From Thermoflexus hugenholtzii JAD2 (GTDB taxonomy: Bacteria; Chloroflexota; Dehalococcoidia; UBA2979), in the NCBI GenBank assembly GCA_945903275.1, contig CAMDNW010000004.1, positions 81,491-145,490 on the forward strand: a DNA stretch of 64,000 bases, written 5' to 3'. How positions within the stretch are numbered: the stretch's first letter is position 1; each line of letters begins with the position of its first letter. Shown here piece after piece: positions 33,970 to 42,663 of the stretch. A model generated the notes under the pieces. The model saw only the letters and a list, made by a program, of their open reading frames with translations, searched no databases and was not told where the DNA came from. The translations under genes and the position numbers were made by a program.

Positions 33970-35181
33970 TTAGCTTTCTCGGCCCAACCGTAGGCCGAGC
34001 ACATCCGACAGTTCCAGTAAGGTGGGGATGGCCGTCTCGCCATGCAGCCGTCCAGCGACGATGCCCTCGGCGATCGCCGACAGCACTCCGATCGCACGCG
34101 GCGTATCGAAGTCGTCGTCCATTGCCTCCATGAACTCCAACCGGCGAGCTTGCACGCGCAGTCGATCCGGGGGGCCACCGGGGACATCGATGGCTCGGCG
34201 CAGCAGCGCCGCACGCTCTTCCCACTGTCCCAACTCCTCACTCGTCCAGTCGTGGTCGGCGCGGTAGTGCGTACCCAGCAAGCCGAGGCGGATCGCGTCC
34301 GGGGAGTAGCCGTCGGCGAGTAAGTCACTCACTTTCACGAGGTTGCCGAGCGACTTCGACATCTTCACGCCTTCGAGCATGAGCGTGCCGATGTGCATCC
34401 ACGTCCCGACATAGGGCGTGGCGCCAGTCGCGCATTCCGTCTGCACGATCTCCGATTCGTGATGCGGGTATCGCAAGTCCTTACCGCCACCATGAATATC
34501 GATGCGATCACCGAGGTTTGCACAGACCATCGCAGAACACTCGATATGCCAGCCGGGGCGGCCCTCACTCCACGGCGACGGCCAGTGCGCGTCGGCGTCG
34601 GTACACGGCTGCCAGAGCAGAAAATCGAGCGGGTCGCGCTTCAGGTGGCCCGGCTCGGCGGGGACGCTATCGCTCTGCGGTGGCGAAGTACGTAGCTGCT
34701 CACGCGTCCGCTGATTCAGTGCCCCGAAGCGCGGCGCCGTTGTCGCGTCGAAAAACACATAGCCATCGATGGCATACGCATGACCGCGCGTCATGAGCCG
34801 CTCGATCATCTGGATGATCTGCGGGATAGACTCGGACACGCGCGGGAACGCCATCGGGCGCTGCACGTTCAGCGCGTCCATCTCCTGGAGGTATACCCCG
34901 TGGTTGCGGTCGGTCAGTTCGGGGATGCTAATCCCCAGTTCGCGGGCCTTGCGCACCATGTCGTCATCGATGTCGGTGATGTTCTGGACGTGGCGCACCT
35001 CGTTGGACTGGAACTCGAGGTAGCGGTGGATAGTATCGAAGGCGACGAAAGTGAGCGCGTGGCCCAAGTGGCCGACGTCGTAGGGGGTGATGCCGCAGAC
35101 ATACATGCGCACCACACCCGGTTCCAACGGCTCAAATGGGTCTTTACGACCGGTCAGCGAGTTGAAAATCTGCAACGACAA
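33970..35181 (-). CDS. Cysteinyl-tRNA synthetase / MshC-family cysteine ligase
   Basis: A 403-residue class I synthetase-like enzyme activating cysteine with ATP. Zinc and active-site elements are present: '[20 protein letters not shown]' (Cys29 and HLGH), '[10 protein letters not shown]', '[16 protein letters not shown]' and '[11 protein letters not shown]'. The segment 'CGITPYD-x-x-HLGHA' and '[10 protein letters not shown]'-like region are closer to MshC (Cys:GlcN-Ins ligase of mycothiol synthesis) than to ordinary CysS ('CGPTVY-x-x-x-HIGN-x-R'). The length also fits MshC (about 410) rather than CysS (about 460), because the tRNA-binding DALR tail is short. It could be the only CysS of the organism or a thiol-synthesis enzyme. 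Confidence 0.82.
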   Translation of the reverse strand: MSLQIFNSLTGRKDPFEPLEPGVVRMYVCGITPYDVGHLGHALTFVAFDTIHRYLEFQSNEVRHVQNITDIDDDMVRKARELGISIPELTDRNHGVYLQEMDALNVQRPMAFPRVSESIPQIIQMIERLMTRGHAYAIDGYVFFDATTAPRFGALNQRTREQLRTSPPQSDSVPAEPGHLKRDPLDFLLWQPCTDADAHWPSPWSEGRPGWHIECSAMVCANLGDRIDIHGGGKDLRYPHHESEIVQTECATGATPYVGTWMHIGTLMLEGVKMSKSLGNLVKVSDLLADGYSPDAIRLGLLGTHYRADHDWTSEELGQWEERAALLRRAIDVPGGPPDRLRVQARRLEFMEAMDDDFDTPRAIGVLSAIAEGIVAGRLHGETAIPTLLELSDVLGLRLGRES

Positions 35182-35281
35182 CGGCCCTTTCGCCCACCGG
35201 CGGAGCCGGTCATGCCCATCCTAGCATGGGTATTTACAGGCGATGGCGTCCGGCCGCCTCCGGCTCGGCTACACTGCGGCC

Positions 35282-36055
35282 ATGCCAAAGACACCATCAC
35301 TCCGCATCGCCCGTGTCCGCGTGGATGGCCGCACTAGCACCGCAATCGTGCGCAGCCGTCAGGCTTTCTTGGTCAAAGGCGGGCCCCTCGGCAGCCTCAC
35401 CGAGACCGGGGAGGCGTACCCACTCTCGCAGGTGACGCTGCTGCCGCCGGTGCAACCAGGCAAGGTGGTAGCGATCGGCCTGAATTACTACACGCATATC
35501 GGCGAGCGGGCGACCCCGCAAAAGCCAGAGGCGTTCCTGAAGGCCCCAAACTCGATCATCGGCCCCGGCGGGACGATCTTGCTGCCGGCAGATGCCGGCC
35601 GTGTTGACGAGGAAGGTGAGATCGTCGCCGTCATCTCGAGGCGCGCGCGCAACCTGAGCGAGGACCAGGTTGACGACTACGTGCTGGGCTACACCTGCGG
35701 TAACGATGTATCGGCGCGCGAATGGCAGGCGGGCGACCTCCAGTGGTGGCGCGCCAAGTCGTCAGACACCTTCACCGCCGTCGGCCCATGGATCGCCACC
35801 GGCTTGGATCCGGAGCACATCGACATTTCCGTGAAACTGAATGGCACCGAAGTGCAGCGCGCCTCGACCGCGGAACTGATCTACTCAATCCGCCGCTGCA
35901 TCGCCTTCATCACGAGCGCCATGACGCTCGAACCCGGCGACCTGATCTACACCGGCACGCCCGGCGCGACCTCACAACTACATCCCGGCGACCGCGTCGA
36001 GGTTTCCGTGGGTGGTGTCGGCGTGTTGTCGAACCGTGTGGCTGCCGACGGGTGA
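35282..36055 (+). CDS. Fumarylacetoacetate hydrolase (FAH) family protein
   Basis: A 257-residue enzyme. The metal-binding core 'RVDEEGEIVAVISRRARNLSEDQVDDYVLGYTCGNDVSARE' with E-x-E and D, and 'GPWIATGLDPEHIDISVKLNGTEVQRASTAELIYSIRRCIAFIT' through 'LEPGDLIYTGTPGA', define the FAH/HpcE fold. Members hydrolyse or decarboxylate 2-oxo acids in aromatic or sugar acid catabolism. ATG at 35282 gives a typical start (MPKTPSLRIARVRVDG). The stop overlaps the nitrilase start (GTGA at 36052-36055). Confidence 0.92.
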   Translation: MPKTPSLRIARVRVDGRTSTAIVRSRQAFLVKGGPLGSLTETGEAYPLSQVTLLPPVQPGKVVAIGLNYYTHIGERATPQKPEAFLKAPNSIIGPGGTILLPADAGRVDEEGEIVAVISRRARNLSEDQVDDYVLGYTCGNDVSAREWQAGDLQWWRAKSSDTFTAVGPWIATGLDPEHIDISVKLNGTEVQRASTAELIYSIRRCIAFITSAMTLEPGDLIYTGTPGATSQLHPGDRVEVSVGGVGVLSNRVAADG

Positions 36056-37737
36056 GCCGCACACTTACCGTCGCTCTGCTCCAACTGCGCGCCTACAACC
36101 TGGCGCAGCATCTTGAGGCGTGGGCCGACCTGCTTCAGCGCATCGACGAGGCCGCGACGCTCGACCCGCACCCCGACCTTGTGGTGCTGCCGGAAGCGAG
36201 CTACCCCGCCTACTTCTTGCACTCGCGCGCAGATTATGACGCGGCCGGTGTGCTGCCAGACGCCGAAGTCGAAGGCGTGCTGGCTGAGCGCGCACAGCGG
36301 CATCGCTTCGCGATCGCCGCGGGCCTCGTGCAACGCGGCGCGGACGGGACACCCGAGGCAGGGCGGCTCAGCAACGCCGCCGTGCTGTTCGGCCCCAATG
36401 GCCTTGTCGCCGGATGCACCGCCAAGAGTTTTCTCTGGCACTTCGACAACACCTGGTTCGCACCGGGCACACGCTATCCGGTATTCGACATCGCGGGCGT
36501 GCAAGCAGGGCTGTTGGTCTGCGCCGACGCGCGCTTGCCTGAGATTTCGCGCTCGCTCGCGGTGGGCGGCGCAGAGGTGATCGTCGATTGCACGGCGTGG
36601 GTCTCCTCGGGACGCGACCCGGCGACGCTTTCATCACCGCAGGTCGACTACATCATCCCCGCTAGGGCGATCGAAAACCGCACATGGATCGTCGCGGCAG
36701 ATAAAGCAGGTGTAGAAGCAGACACGCTGGTCTACGCGGGCCGCTCAGGCGTTTGCGACCCTACGGGCCACTGGGTTGCCCAGGCCCCTGCCGACCGGGC
36801 GGGCATCGTGCTGCACACCATTGACCTCGACGCGTCCACCCCGCCGCTGGTTGCGCGCCATCCCGAGTTGTACGCCGACGCCGCGCAGCCCGGTGCAGCC
36901 TCGCGCGCTGCATCACTCGCGCGCGAGGCGCTCGTTGTCGATGAGGGCGCTGCCCGGGTCGCCGCCCTTGCACTCGACCCCGCGCCATCCGCAGCGGCGC
37001 TCGTAGAACAGATACGGCAATCTGTACGCTCGCTCGCGGAGCAGGGGACACGCCTCATCGTGCTCCCCGACCTCGCGGGCACCGACGCACACGCGGTCAG
37101 CCGTGACGAGCTGTTGCCACTGCTGGAGGCGCTCACGACAAAGACCGAGACGCTGCTGGCAGTACTGCTGGCAGAACGCACCGGAACCGCGACCTACAAG
37201 AGCATTATGCTGCTCGGCGCGGGCCGAATCCTCGGCTCACATCGTCAGACGCATCTCTCGGCGGACGAGGAGCGCGCGGGCTTTGCCGCAGGCAACCAGC
37301 CTGCGTCGATCATCGAGACGCAAATTGGGAACATCGCACTCATCGCAGGGAGCGAAGGGCTGGCGCCCGAGGTCGCACGCGGCCTCAAACTTCGCGGCGC
37401 GGAACTGCTCCTGTGGTCTGCTGGCGGCCTCGATGCACCGCTCCGCATCCTCGCACGCACACGGGCCAACGAGGAACGCGCATACGTCGTCGCGGCGGGA
37501 GACACATCACCCGATGGCGGCGGCTATATCGTCGATCCAACCGGCACGGTCATCGGCGAGACACTGGCCGGGCGTGCGATGGCGATGTCCGCCGACGTAC
37601 ACCGGATGTTCGCACGGTGGAACGACATGGCGCCGGACACCAACCCCGTGCGCGACCGTCGGCCGGAGAGCTTCGGCATCCTGTTCGCGGACGGTGAGCC
37701 GGCGGAATCGATGCGCGAGTTAGGCCTCGGCCGCTAA
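36052..37737 (+). CDS. Tandem carbon-nitrogen hydrolase (nitrilase superfamily), second domain degenerate
   Basis: A 561-residue protein with two CN-hydrolase domains. Domain 1 (residues 1-270) has the catalytic Glu in 'VVLPEASYPAYF', Lys in 'CTAKSFLWHFD' and Cys in 'LLVCADARLPEISRSLAVGGAEVIVDC'. Domain 2 (about 300-555) keeps the fold (RLIVLPDLAG, 'GIALIAGSEGLAPEVARGLKLRGAELLLWSA', 'RANEERAYVVAAGD') but has Asp for Glu and Ser for Cys, so it is probably inactive. GTG 36052 overlaps the FAH stop, so the two are translationally coupled and may act on one pathway. The substrate is unknown. Confidence 0.9.
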   Translation: MSRTLTVALLQLRAYNLAQHLEAWADLLQRIDEAATLDPHPDLVVLPEASYPAYFLHSRADYDAAGVLPDAEVEGVLAERAQRHRFAIAAGLVQRGADGTPEAGRLSNAAVLFGPNGLVAGCTAKSFLWHFDNTWFAPGTRYPVFDIAGVQAGLLVCADARLPEISRSLAVGGAEVIVDCTAWVSSGRDPATLSSPQVDYIIPARAIENRTWIVAADKAGVEADTLVYAGRSGVCDPTGHWVAQAPADRAGIVLHTIDLDASTPPLVARHPELYADAAQPGAASRAASLAREALVVDEGAARVAALALDPAPSAAALVEQIRQSVRSLAEQGTRLIVLPDLAGTDAHAVSRDELLPLLEALTTKTETLLAVLLAERTGTATYKSIMLLGAGRILGSHRQTHLSADEERAGFAAGNQPASIIETQIGNIALIAGSEGLAPEVARGLKLRGAELLLWSAGGLDAPLRILARTRANEERAYVVAAGDTSPDGGGYIVDPTGTVIGETLAGRAMAMSADVHRMFARWNDMAPDTNPVRDRRPESFGILFADGEPAESMRELGLGR

Positions 37738-38156
37738 TCCCAGAGACTCCGGCGCGCGCGGCAGTGAACGCAAATGATCTGTGTCTCTTTGCGGTGTGGC
37801 CGGACAGTCGTGTTCAACACTTGCTGTTCTTTGACATGCGCGGCACAGAACACCAACTGGCATCGTGAACAGATGTGGCGCATCCGCTCCTGACAGTCAT
37901 CCTGCGCGCAGATACTAACGCGATTGAACTCGTAGACGCGGGTCTTCCACATGAGATGATCGGCCACGTCACGGAACTTGGCCTGACAGGTCTTGCGGTC
38001 ACAAACGCTGGTGTAGTCCGCGCCCTGCTCGCCGTGGCGATCACAGAATGGCTTGCCGCAGTACACGCAGTGCTCCATGGCCGCGCGCCCGCACGAGCCT
38101 CGCAGAAATCCCTCGCTGTGCGCACAACTGACCGTGACCCTCACGCCGTCTGCCAC
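37734..38156 (-). CDS. Cys/His-rich zinc-finger protein, unknown
   Basis: A 140-residue protein with at least 15 cysteines. Motifs: 'CVYCGKPFCDRHGEQGADYTSVCDRKTC', 'CAQDDCQERMRHICSRCQLVFCAAHV' and 'CVHCRARRSLW'. The C-x-x-C ... FC-x-x-H arrangement resembles AN1/B-box-type treble-clef fingers and could bind three or four zinc ions. I know no bacterial family with exactly this set. It overlaps the nitrilase end by four bases on the opposite strand. Confidence 0.75.
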   Translation of the reverse strand: MADGVRVTVSCAHSEGFLRGSCGRAAMEHCVYCGKPFCDRHGEQGADYTSVCDRKTCQAKFRDVADHLMWKTRVYEFNRVSICAQDDCQERMRHICSRCQLVFCAAHVKEQQVLNTTVRPHRKETQIICVHCRARRSLWD

Positions 38157-38171
38157 CCCTCACCGACGGCG

Positions 38172-38603
38172 CTATTGTCGCACGATCGCGCATAGCAGGC
38201 CTGAAAGCGGCCCTTGATGGTTCAGGCTGAGCATGGCCCCGGTGCTGCGGACGCTGCCGCCGGGCACCGCGTAGACACCGCGTACCCGCCCCGAGGCAAC
38301 GTCGATCGCAGTCAGACGGGCCGCAGTCAGGCCGGAGACCCAGAGGGTGCCTACAGCGTCAAACAACAGCCCGTCTGGCATCCCGCCGACGGAAACTGTA
38401 CAGACCTCACTGTCTGTGCCCACCACCACGACCGCGCCGTGCGCCGAGAGCGCCGTCACAATAACCGCGCCCTCGCGACTGAATGCGACGCGCACCGGCC
38501 GCCTACAGACTGGAACCACCGAGAGCAGCCGCCCGCCCCCAGCGAACACCTCAACGGTGTTGCCGAGAGCGCCCGCAGTCGCTATGCCCCCGCGGGGGCG
38601 CAC
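38172..38603 (-). CDS. Beta-propeller (NHL/SMP-30-like) fragment
   Basis: A 143-residue frame from GTG 38603 reads 'TVEVFAGGGRLLSVVPVCRRPVRVAFSREGAVIVTALSAHGAVVVV' and 'GGMPDGLLFDAVGTLWVSGLTAARLTAIDVASGRVRGVYAVPGGSV', about two and a half blades of an SMP-30/YVTN-type propeller ('GMPDGL-x-x-D-x-x-G-x-LWV'). A full propeller would need six or seven blades, so it is either a truncated gene or part of a fold made by oligomers. The frame is blocked by TAG about 20 bases upstream. Confidence 0.5.
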   Translation of the reverse strand: MRPRGGIATAGALGNTVEVFAGGGRLLSVVPVCRRPVRVAFSREGAVIVTALSAHGAVVVVGTDSEVCTVSVGGMPDGLLFDAVGTLWVSGLTAARLTAIDVASGRVRGVYAVPGGSVRSTGAMLSLNHQGPLSGLLCAIVRQ

Positions 38604-38658
38604 TCCGATTGGGAAGTTCCCCTAATTCGGGAGACAGATACTGAAGAAGCCGTGCGGG

Positions 38659-39912
38659 TTAGCGGGCGGGCGTGGCCGTCACCGTTGCGGTAGCGCTCGG
38701 CGTTCCGCCCGTGCTGGGCGTGCCGGTTGCCGTCGGCGATGCGGGCGGTGCGCCTGGCCGTAGCCCCGGCCGCGCTGGAGCGCCGCCTCGCACCAGGCGT
38801 ACTTCAAGCGACACGACCGTATACGCGTCGTCGGACTCGAACAGGTCGACCGTGATCGAGCCGCCCAGCACGCCATCGGCGCTTTCGTATTCAAGTTCCG
38901 TCGCGAAGCCTTGTGCCTGGTCACTGGTCACGCGGAGGCTCTGCGCCTGGAGCGCCTGCCGGTACGCGCCGATCACCTCGGTCGGCTGTTGCTGCGTGAG
39001 CAGCACCACCGAGTACGTCGCGCCGGCGCTGCCTGTGCTCCATTGCACAGCAACCGGTGTCAGCCCGTTCACGATCAGGAACGGTGCGGGGAAATCACGA
39101 GGCAACACACGTGGCTCTGGCAGCACGAACGGAGGAGTCAGCGGTGCATCTGGAACGACCTGGACGATGTACATCACGCTCGTCTGCGTCTTACTGGACA
39201 CGCCCGCTTGCCGCAGCGCCGCCTGCACGCCGACAGCGTCTGCCACGGCGGTTCCGCCTACGCGCACGATACGATCACCCTCGCGCAGCCCATCGGCGAC
39301 ACCCGGTACCACCCGCGTGACTACGGCACTGCCGTCGCGATTTTCGATCTGCACGCCGAGCACCGCGGCATACGCAAGGCGCCGCTGGGCGATCTTCTGT
39401 TCCTTGCCGTCGCGATCAATCACGATCTCGACTGTCCCGGACGTAGGCGGCGGCTGTATCTGCACAGTGCCGCGGATGCCGTCCGTACGCGTGCTCTGGA
39501 ACCCGAAGCTGGAGAAGTCGTTACCGGACTGCCCAGACACCAACTTCCAGGGCGTCTCATTGATCAGGCCGCTGATCGCCTCGGATGTCGCGCGTTCACC
39601 ACCCTGCACGTCATAGAGGACAAAGAAGGTCAGCCGCCCATCCGCGTGAGCGAGTCGCACAGAACCGCGCAGCGTCGACTGCGGTGGTACTGGCAGGTCG
39701 ATACTCTGGCCCGGCTCGGCAGCGCTGCTCAACGCCTCGCGCAGCCCGCGCGGCAGTTCGCCCTCAACCGTCTCGATCTCTCCGTCTTCGTTCTGCACGA
39801 CCAGCCGCAGCACTTGGTCAGCCACCGCGCCGGTGCTGCCGCCGCCGAACCAGCCGCAGCCCGCGCTCCACAGTGCCGCACTCAGCGCGAGCATGACCAG
39901 CCACAGGGGCAT
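38659..39912 (-). CDS. PDZ-domain lipoprotein
   Basis: A 417-residue predicted lipoprotein. ATG at 39912 opens MPLWLVMLALSAALWSAGCG with a lipobox cysteine; the longer frame to 40029 would run into the tRNA-His gene. After a linker and a beta-rich domain, residues about 185-260 form a PDZ-like domain ('LGVQIENRDGSAVVTRVVPGVADGLREGDRIVRVGGTAVADAVGVQAALRQ'). The C-terminal domain has a beta-sandwich look, and the tail is Pro/Thr/Ala-rich (TATGTPSTGGTPSATATV). It is likely an extracytoplasmic adaptor. No catalytic motif was seen. Confidence 0.8.
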   Translation of the reverse strand: MPLWLVMLALSAALWSAGCGWFGGGSTGAVADQVLRLVVQNEDGEIETVEGELPRGLREALSSAAEPGQSIDLPVPPQSTLRGSVRLAHADGRLTFFVLYDVQGGERATSEAISGLINETPWKLVSGQSGNDFSSFGFQSTRTDGIRGTVQIQPPPTSGTVEIVIDRDGKEQKIAQRRLAYAAVLGVQIENRDGSAVVTRVVPGVADGLREGDRIVRVGGTAVADAVGVQAALRQAGVSSKTQTSVMYIVQVVPDAPLTPPFVLPEPRVLPRDFPAPFLIVNGLTPVAVQWSTGSAGATYSVVLLTQQQPTEVIGAYRQALQAQSLRVTSDQAQGFATELEYESADGVLGGSITVDLFESDDAYTVVSLEVRLVRGGAPARPGLRPGAPPASPTATGTPSTGGTPSATATVTATPAR

Positions 39913-39986
39913 CCGCGCGCCTTTCAGGAACAGGTACTGAGGCGAATACCGGTCACGGGAGCAGCGACACGGCAATGTATGTGAGA

Positions 39987-40063
39987 TGGGGTGGGCGGAG
40001 GGATTTGAACCCTCGGTCTCCAGGGCCACAACCTGGCGCCTTAACCGCTAGGCGACGCCCACC
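39987..40063 (-). tRNA. tRNA-His (anticodon GTG)
   Basis: On the minus strand the gene folds as a cloverleaf: acceptor GTGGGCG/CGCCCAC, T arm with GGTTCAAATCC, anticodon stem CCAGG/CCTGG and loop TTGTGGC with anticodon GTG (His). The base before the acceptor stem (40063) gives the G-1 unique to tRNA-His, which pairs with discriminator C73 (39990). CCA is encoded (39989-39987). It lies between the PDZ lipoprotein and the flavin reductase, both on the same strand. Confidence 0.95.
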
Positions 40064-40113
40064 ACAGACGTGCAGCCAGCGGCCACACGGGGCAAGTGTA
40101 ACATCGGCCAGCG

Positions 40114-40439
40114 CTACTCGCCGATCAGATACAGCAGAGTGTCGAGCGATCGCCCCTGCAAGAGACGCCTAGGCGCAGCATCGCGCCGTCAGCGTCCACA
40201 CCGCCGAGCGCGCCGAGGTTGTCCCCACGGCGCACGTGATCGCCCGCCCGCTACAGACAGCCGCGATGGCCGTGCGCACTTCCGCGATCTCGTCGCGAGG
40301 CTCCGCGAGGTGCGCACCGAGCACCGCAGCACCGCAGCACCGCAGCAAAGTCGCGCTTCGGCAACGCCAATGGTGGTGCTGGCGGTAGGTAGGGTGCAGA
40401 TGTAGGGCTGCCAGCAGGTTCGACGGACATCGTGTTCAC
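40114..40439 (-). pseudogene. Possible decayed M23 peptidase-like gene
   Basis: The 443-base gap 40064-40506 has no intact gene. On the minus strand it shows fragments such as 'AGDHVRRGDNLGALGGVDADGAMLRLGV' and, in another frame, 'SLDTLLYLIGE' ending at TAG 40116-40114. Together these resemble the end of an M23-type peptidase or LysM/lipoyl-like domain ('GD-x-V-x-x-G-x-x-x-G ... DPL-x-YL'), with at least one frameshift. A short tandem repeat of the 9-mer CACCGCAGC (about three copies, 40322-40350) lies inside. Assignment is weak. Confidence 0.3.
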
Positions 40440-40506
40440 AGCTTATCGGCGGAGGCGTACCGTGGCGCAGGGGATCCTCGCACTCACAGCCGCGAAGTTC
40501 CGATGC

Positions 40507-41004
40507 TTACAATTCGGGGCCGAGTCTCCGGTAGCGCCCGCCGTAGAACAGCAGCGGTTGCGCCTCCGGCCGCAAGATCTCCACGCCCACCACACGGCCG
40601 ATGTACATCGTGTGGTCGCCGCCCGCGAGCCGCTCGGTGACCTCGCAGTCGATCCATGCCAGAGCACCGTCGAGCACTGGAGCACCTGTCACGCGCTGCT
40701 CGTACGGCACGCCCGCCATGTCCTCGATGCCGTGCTGGGCGAAGGTCTTCGATACCGCAATCTGGTCGTCGGCCAGCACGTTCACGGCGAACGCGTGGAC
40801 GCGCTCCAGTTGCGCGTGCGCCGTGGTCTTCTTGTCTACGCACACGAGTAGCAGCATGGGGTCGAGTGAGAGAGATGAGACCGCGTTCGCGGTCATGCCT
40901 CGTGCATGCTGTCCGTCGTCCCACGTAATCACCGTCACGCCGGTCGCGAAGCGCCCGATCGTGTCGCGGAACTGACGAGGGTCGAGGGTTGGTTCCGTGG
41001 TCAT
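40507..41004 (-). CDS. Flavin reductase-like (FMN-binding) protein
   Basis: A 165-residue protein of the HpaC/flavin reductase-like family: 'FRDTIGRFATGVTVITWDDGQHARGMTANAVSSLSLDPMLLLVCVDKKTTAHAQL', 'FAVNVLADDQIAVSKTFAQ' and 'GDHTMYIGRVVGVE' (the G-D-H-x-x-x-x-G-x-V motif). Such proteins supply reduced FMN to monooxygenases or act as nitroreductase-like enzymes. ATG at 41004 (MTTEPTLDPRQF) is better than the frame start at 41058. It is divergent from mgtE. Confidence 0.92.
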   Translation of the reverse strand: MTTEPTLDPRQFRDTIGRFATGVTVITWDDGQHARGMTANAVSSLSLDPMLLLVCVDKKTTAHAQLERVHAFAVNVLADDQIAVSKTFAQHGIEDMAGVPYEQRVTGAPVLDGALAWIDCEVTERLAGGDHTMYIGRVVGVEILRPEAQPLLFYGGRYRRLGPEL

Positions 41005-41237
41005 GGACACCCCTGCCAGCACAGCTCCGCAGGCGCGACTGGTGCGGTCATCATACACCGCTCATCGACCTGCTACCCGGCTGGACGACCGCCGGATCGT
41101 GGTTCACAATCGGACTGTCAACCCATTGGGAAGAAGGGGCCCCGCTGTGGGCGATCCCAGCAGTCCGAGTTCAAGCCGTTTGAGTTAGCCCCTTCCGAGC
41201 GCGCACTCCGCCCTCGTCTGGGGTAGGAGGTGCGCGT

Positions 41238-42566
41238 ATGACGACTGAAAGTCGCCACACACGACCGATTGCGCTGTCCGACAGCGATACCGCCGTCGGG
41301 GAGTGGGCCACGCTCTCCGAAGAGGAACGCCTTACCCTGTTCCAGTCGCTCGCCCGCGGCGACGCCTCAGAGCTCTTCCTCTCGCTCGATGCCGCCGACC
41401 AAGAAGCGCTGATCTCCGTCCTGCCCGTTGCTGAGCGCCGGGTCTGGCTACGCCTGCTCGCCGCCGACGATGTGGCGGACGTGATCCAGCAGGCACCTGA
41501 AGAGGATCGCGAGGGCCTGCTCAACTTGCTCGATCACCGAACCCGGCCCGAGGTCGAGGCATTGCTCGAATATCAGGCTGACGTGGCCGGTGGGCGAATG
41601 GATCCCGCCTACGCCTGGATCCGGCCGGAGATGACGGTCGCACAGGCGCTCGCCTATCTCCGCCTACAAGCCTCAGGACGCACCTCGGCGATTTACTACA
41701 CCTACGTGGTAGATCACACAGAGCTGCTGCTCGGCGTCGTCTCGTTCCGCGACCTGATGGCCGCGCCGTCCACTGGCCGCATCGAAAACATTATGTTGCG
41801 CGATCCGATCACTGTGCATGAGGACACCGATCAGGAGCAGGTTGCCCGCATCCTGCAAGACTCCAGCCTGATCGCAGTTCCCGTCGTTGACGACGACGGT
41901 CACATAAAGGGCATCATCACCGTCGACGATGTCATCCAGGTCGTCGAGGAAGAGGCCACCGAAGACTTCCAGAAGATTGGTGGCGTCCAGGCCCTCGACC
42001 AACCGTACTTCCGCACGGCACCGCGCGAGATGCTCCAGAAACGCGTTGGCTGGCTCTCGCTGCTCTTCGTGAGCCAGATGCTCACCACCACCGCGATGGG
42101 GTTCTTCGAGAAAGAAATCGCGCAGGCGCTGGTGCTGGTGCTGTTCATCCCGCTGGTGATCTCCAGTGGCGGTAACTCTGGCGGGCAGGCCGCTACGCTG
42201 GTCATCCGCGCCCTTGCGCTGGGTGAGGTGCGTCTGCGTGACTGGTGGGAGGTCATGCACCGCGAGATAGTGGTGGGCTTGAGCCTAGGCATTGTGCTTG
42301 CGGTGCTGGGCGGCCTGCGCGTGCTCGGGGCGCATGCGCTCTTCGGCTCGTACAACGACCAACCTTTGCGCCTCGCGCTCACCATCTCACTGAGCCTGAT
42401 CGGTGTGGTCACCTGGGGCACGCTCAGCGGCTCCATGCTGCCGTTGCTGCTTCGCCGCGCGGGGTTTGACCCCGCCAACGCCTCGGCCCCCTTCGTGGCG
42501 ACGCTGTGCGATGTCACGGGGCTGCTGATCTATTTCTCCATCGCGAAGGCGGTGCTGCTCGCCTGA
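41238..42566 (+). CDS. mgtE: Magnesium transporter MgtE
   Basis: A 442-residue Mg2+ channel. The N-terminal superhelical MgtE_N domain ('LSEEERLTLFQSLARGDASELFLSLDAADQEAL') is followed by two CBS domains ('RIENIMLRDPITVHEDTDQEQVARILQDSSLIAVPVVDDDGHIKGIITVDDVIQVVEEEATEDFQKIGG') and a five-helix pore domain ('LVISSGGNSGGQAATLVIRALALGEV', 'FDPANASAPFVATLCDVTGLLIYFSIA'). All typical. TAGGAGG lies 8 bases before the ATG. The 5' region 41059-41237 shows no M-box riboswitch that I can recognise. Confidence 0.97.
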   Translation: MTTESRHTRPIALSDSDTAVGEWATLSEEERLTLFQSLARGDASELFLSLDAADQEALISVLPVAERRVWLRLLAADDVADVIQQAPEEDREGLLNLLDHRTRPEVEALLEYQADVAGGRMDPAYAWIRPEMTVAQALAYLRLQASGRTSAIYYTYVVDHTELLLGVVSFRDLMAAPSTGRIENIMLRDPITVHEDTDQEQVARILQDSSLIAVPVVDDDGHIKGIITVDDVIQVVEEEATEDFQKIGGVQALDQPYFRTAPREMLQKRVGWLSLLFVSQMLTTTAMGFFEKEIAQALVLVLFIPLVISSGGNSGGQAATLVIRALALGEVRLRDWWEVMHREIVVGLSLGIVLAVLGGLRVLGAHALFGSYNDQPLRLALTISLSLIGVVTWGTLSGSMLPLLLRRAGFDPANASAPFVATLCDVTGLLIYFSIAKAVLLA

Positions 42567-42663
42567 CACGACCTCGTCGTTACCGCTACACAAGGGCGGC
42601 GGTGGTACGAGATCGGGGATGTCCCCAATACGCGGAGCGGCCCGCGCTACCCAGCATGGCTGC

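Noticed and set aside
40322..40350. Tandem 9-mer repeat as a CRISPR or minisatellite
   Set aside because: About three contiguous copies without spacers; it fits slippage in a decayed coding region, not a CRISPR array.
41059..41237. Possible M-box magnesium riboswitch ahead of mgtE
   Set aside because: The 180-base leader shows no M-box core sequence or paired stems that I could match; only a strong ribosome binding site is evident.
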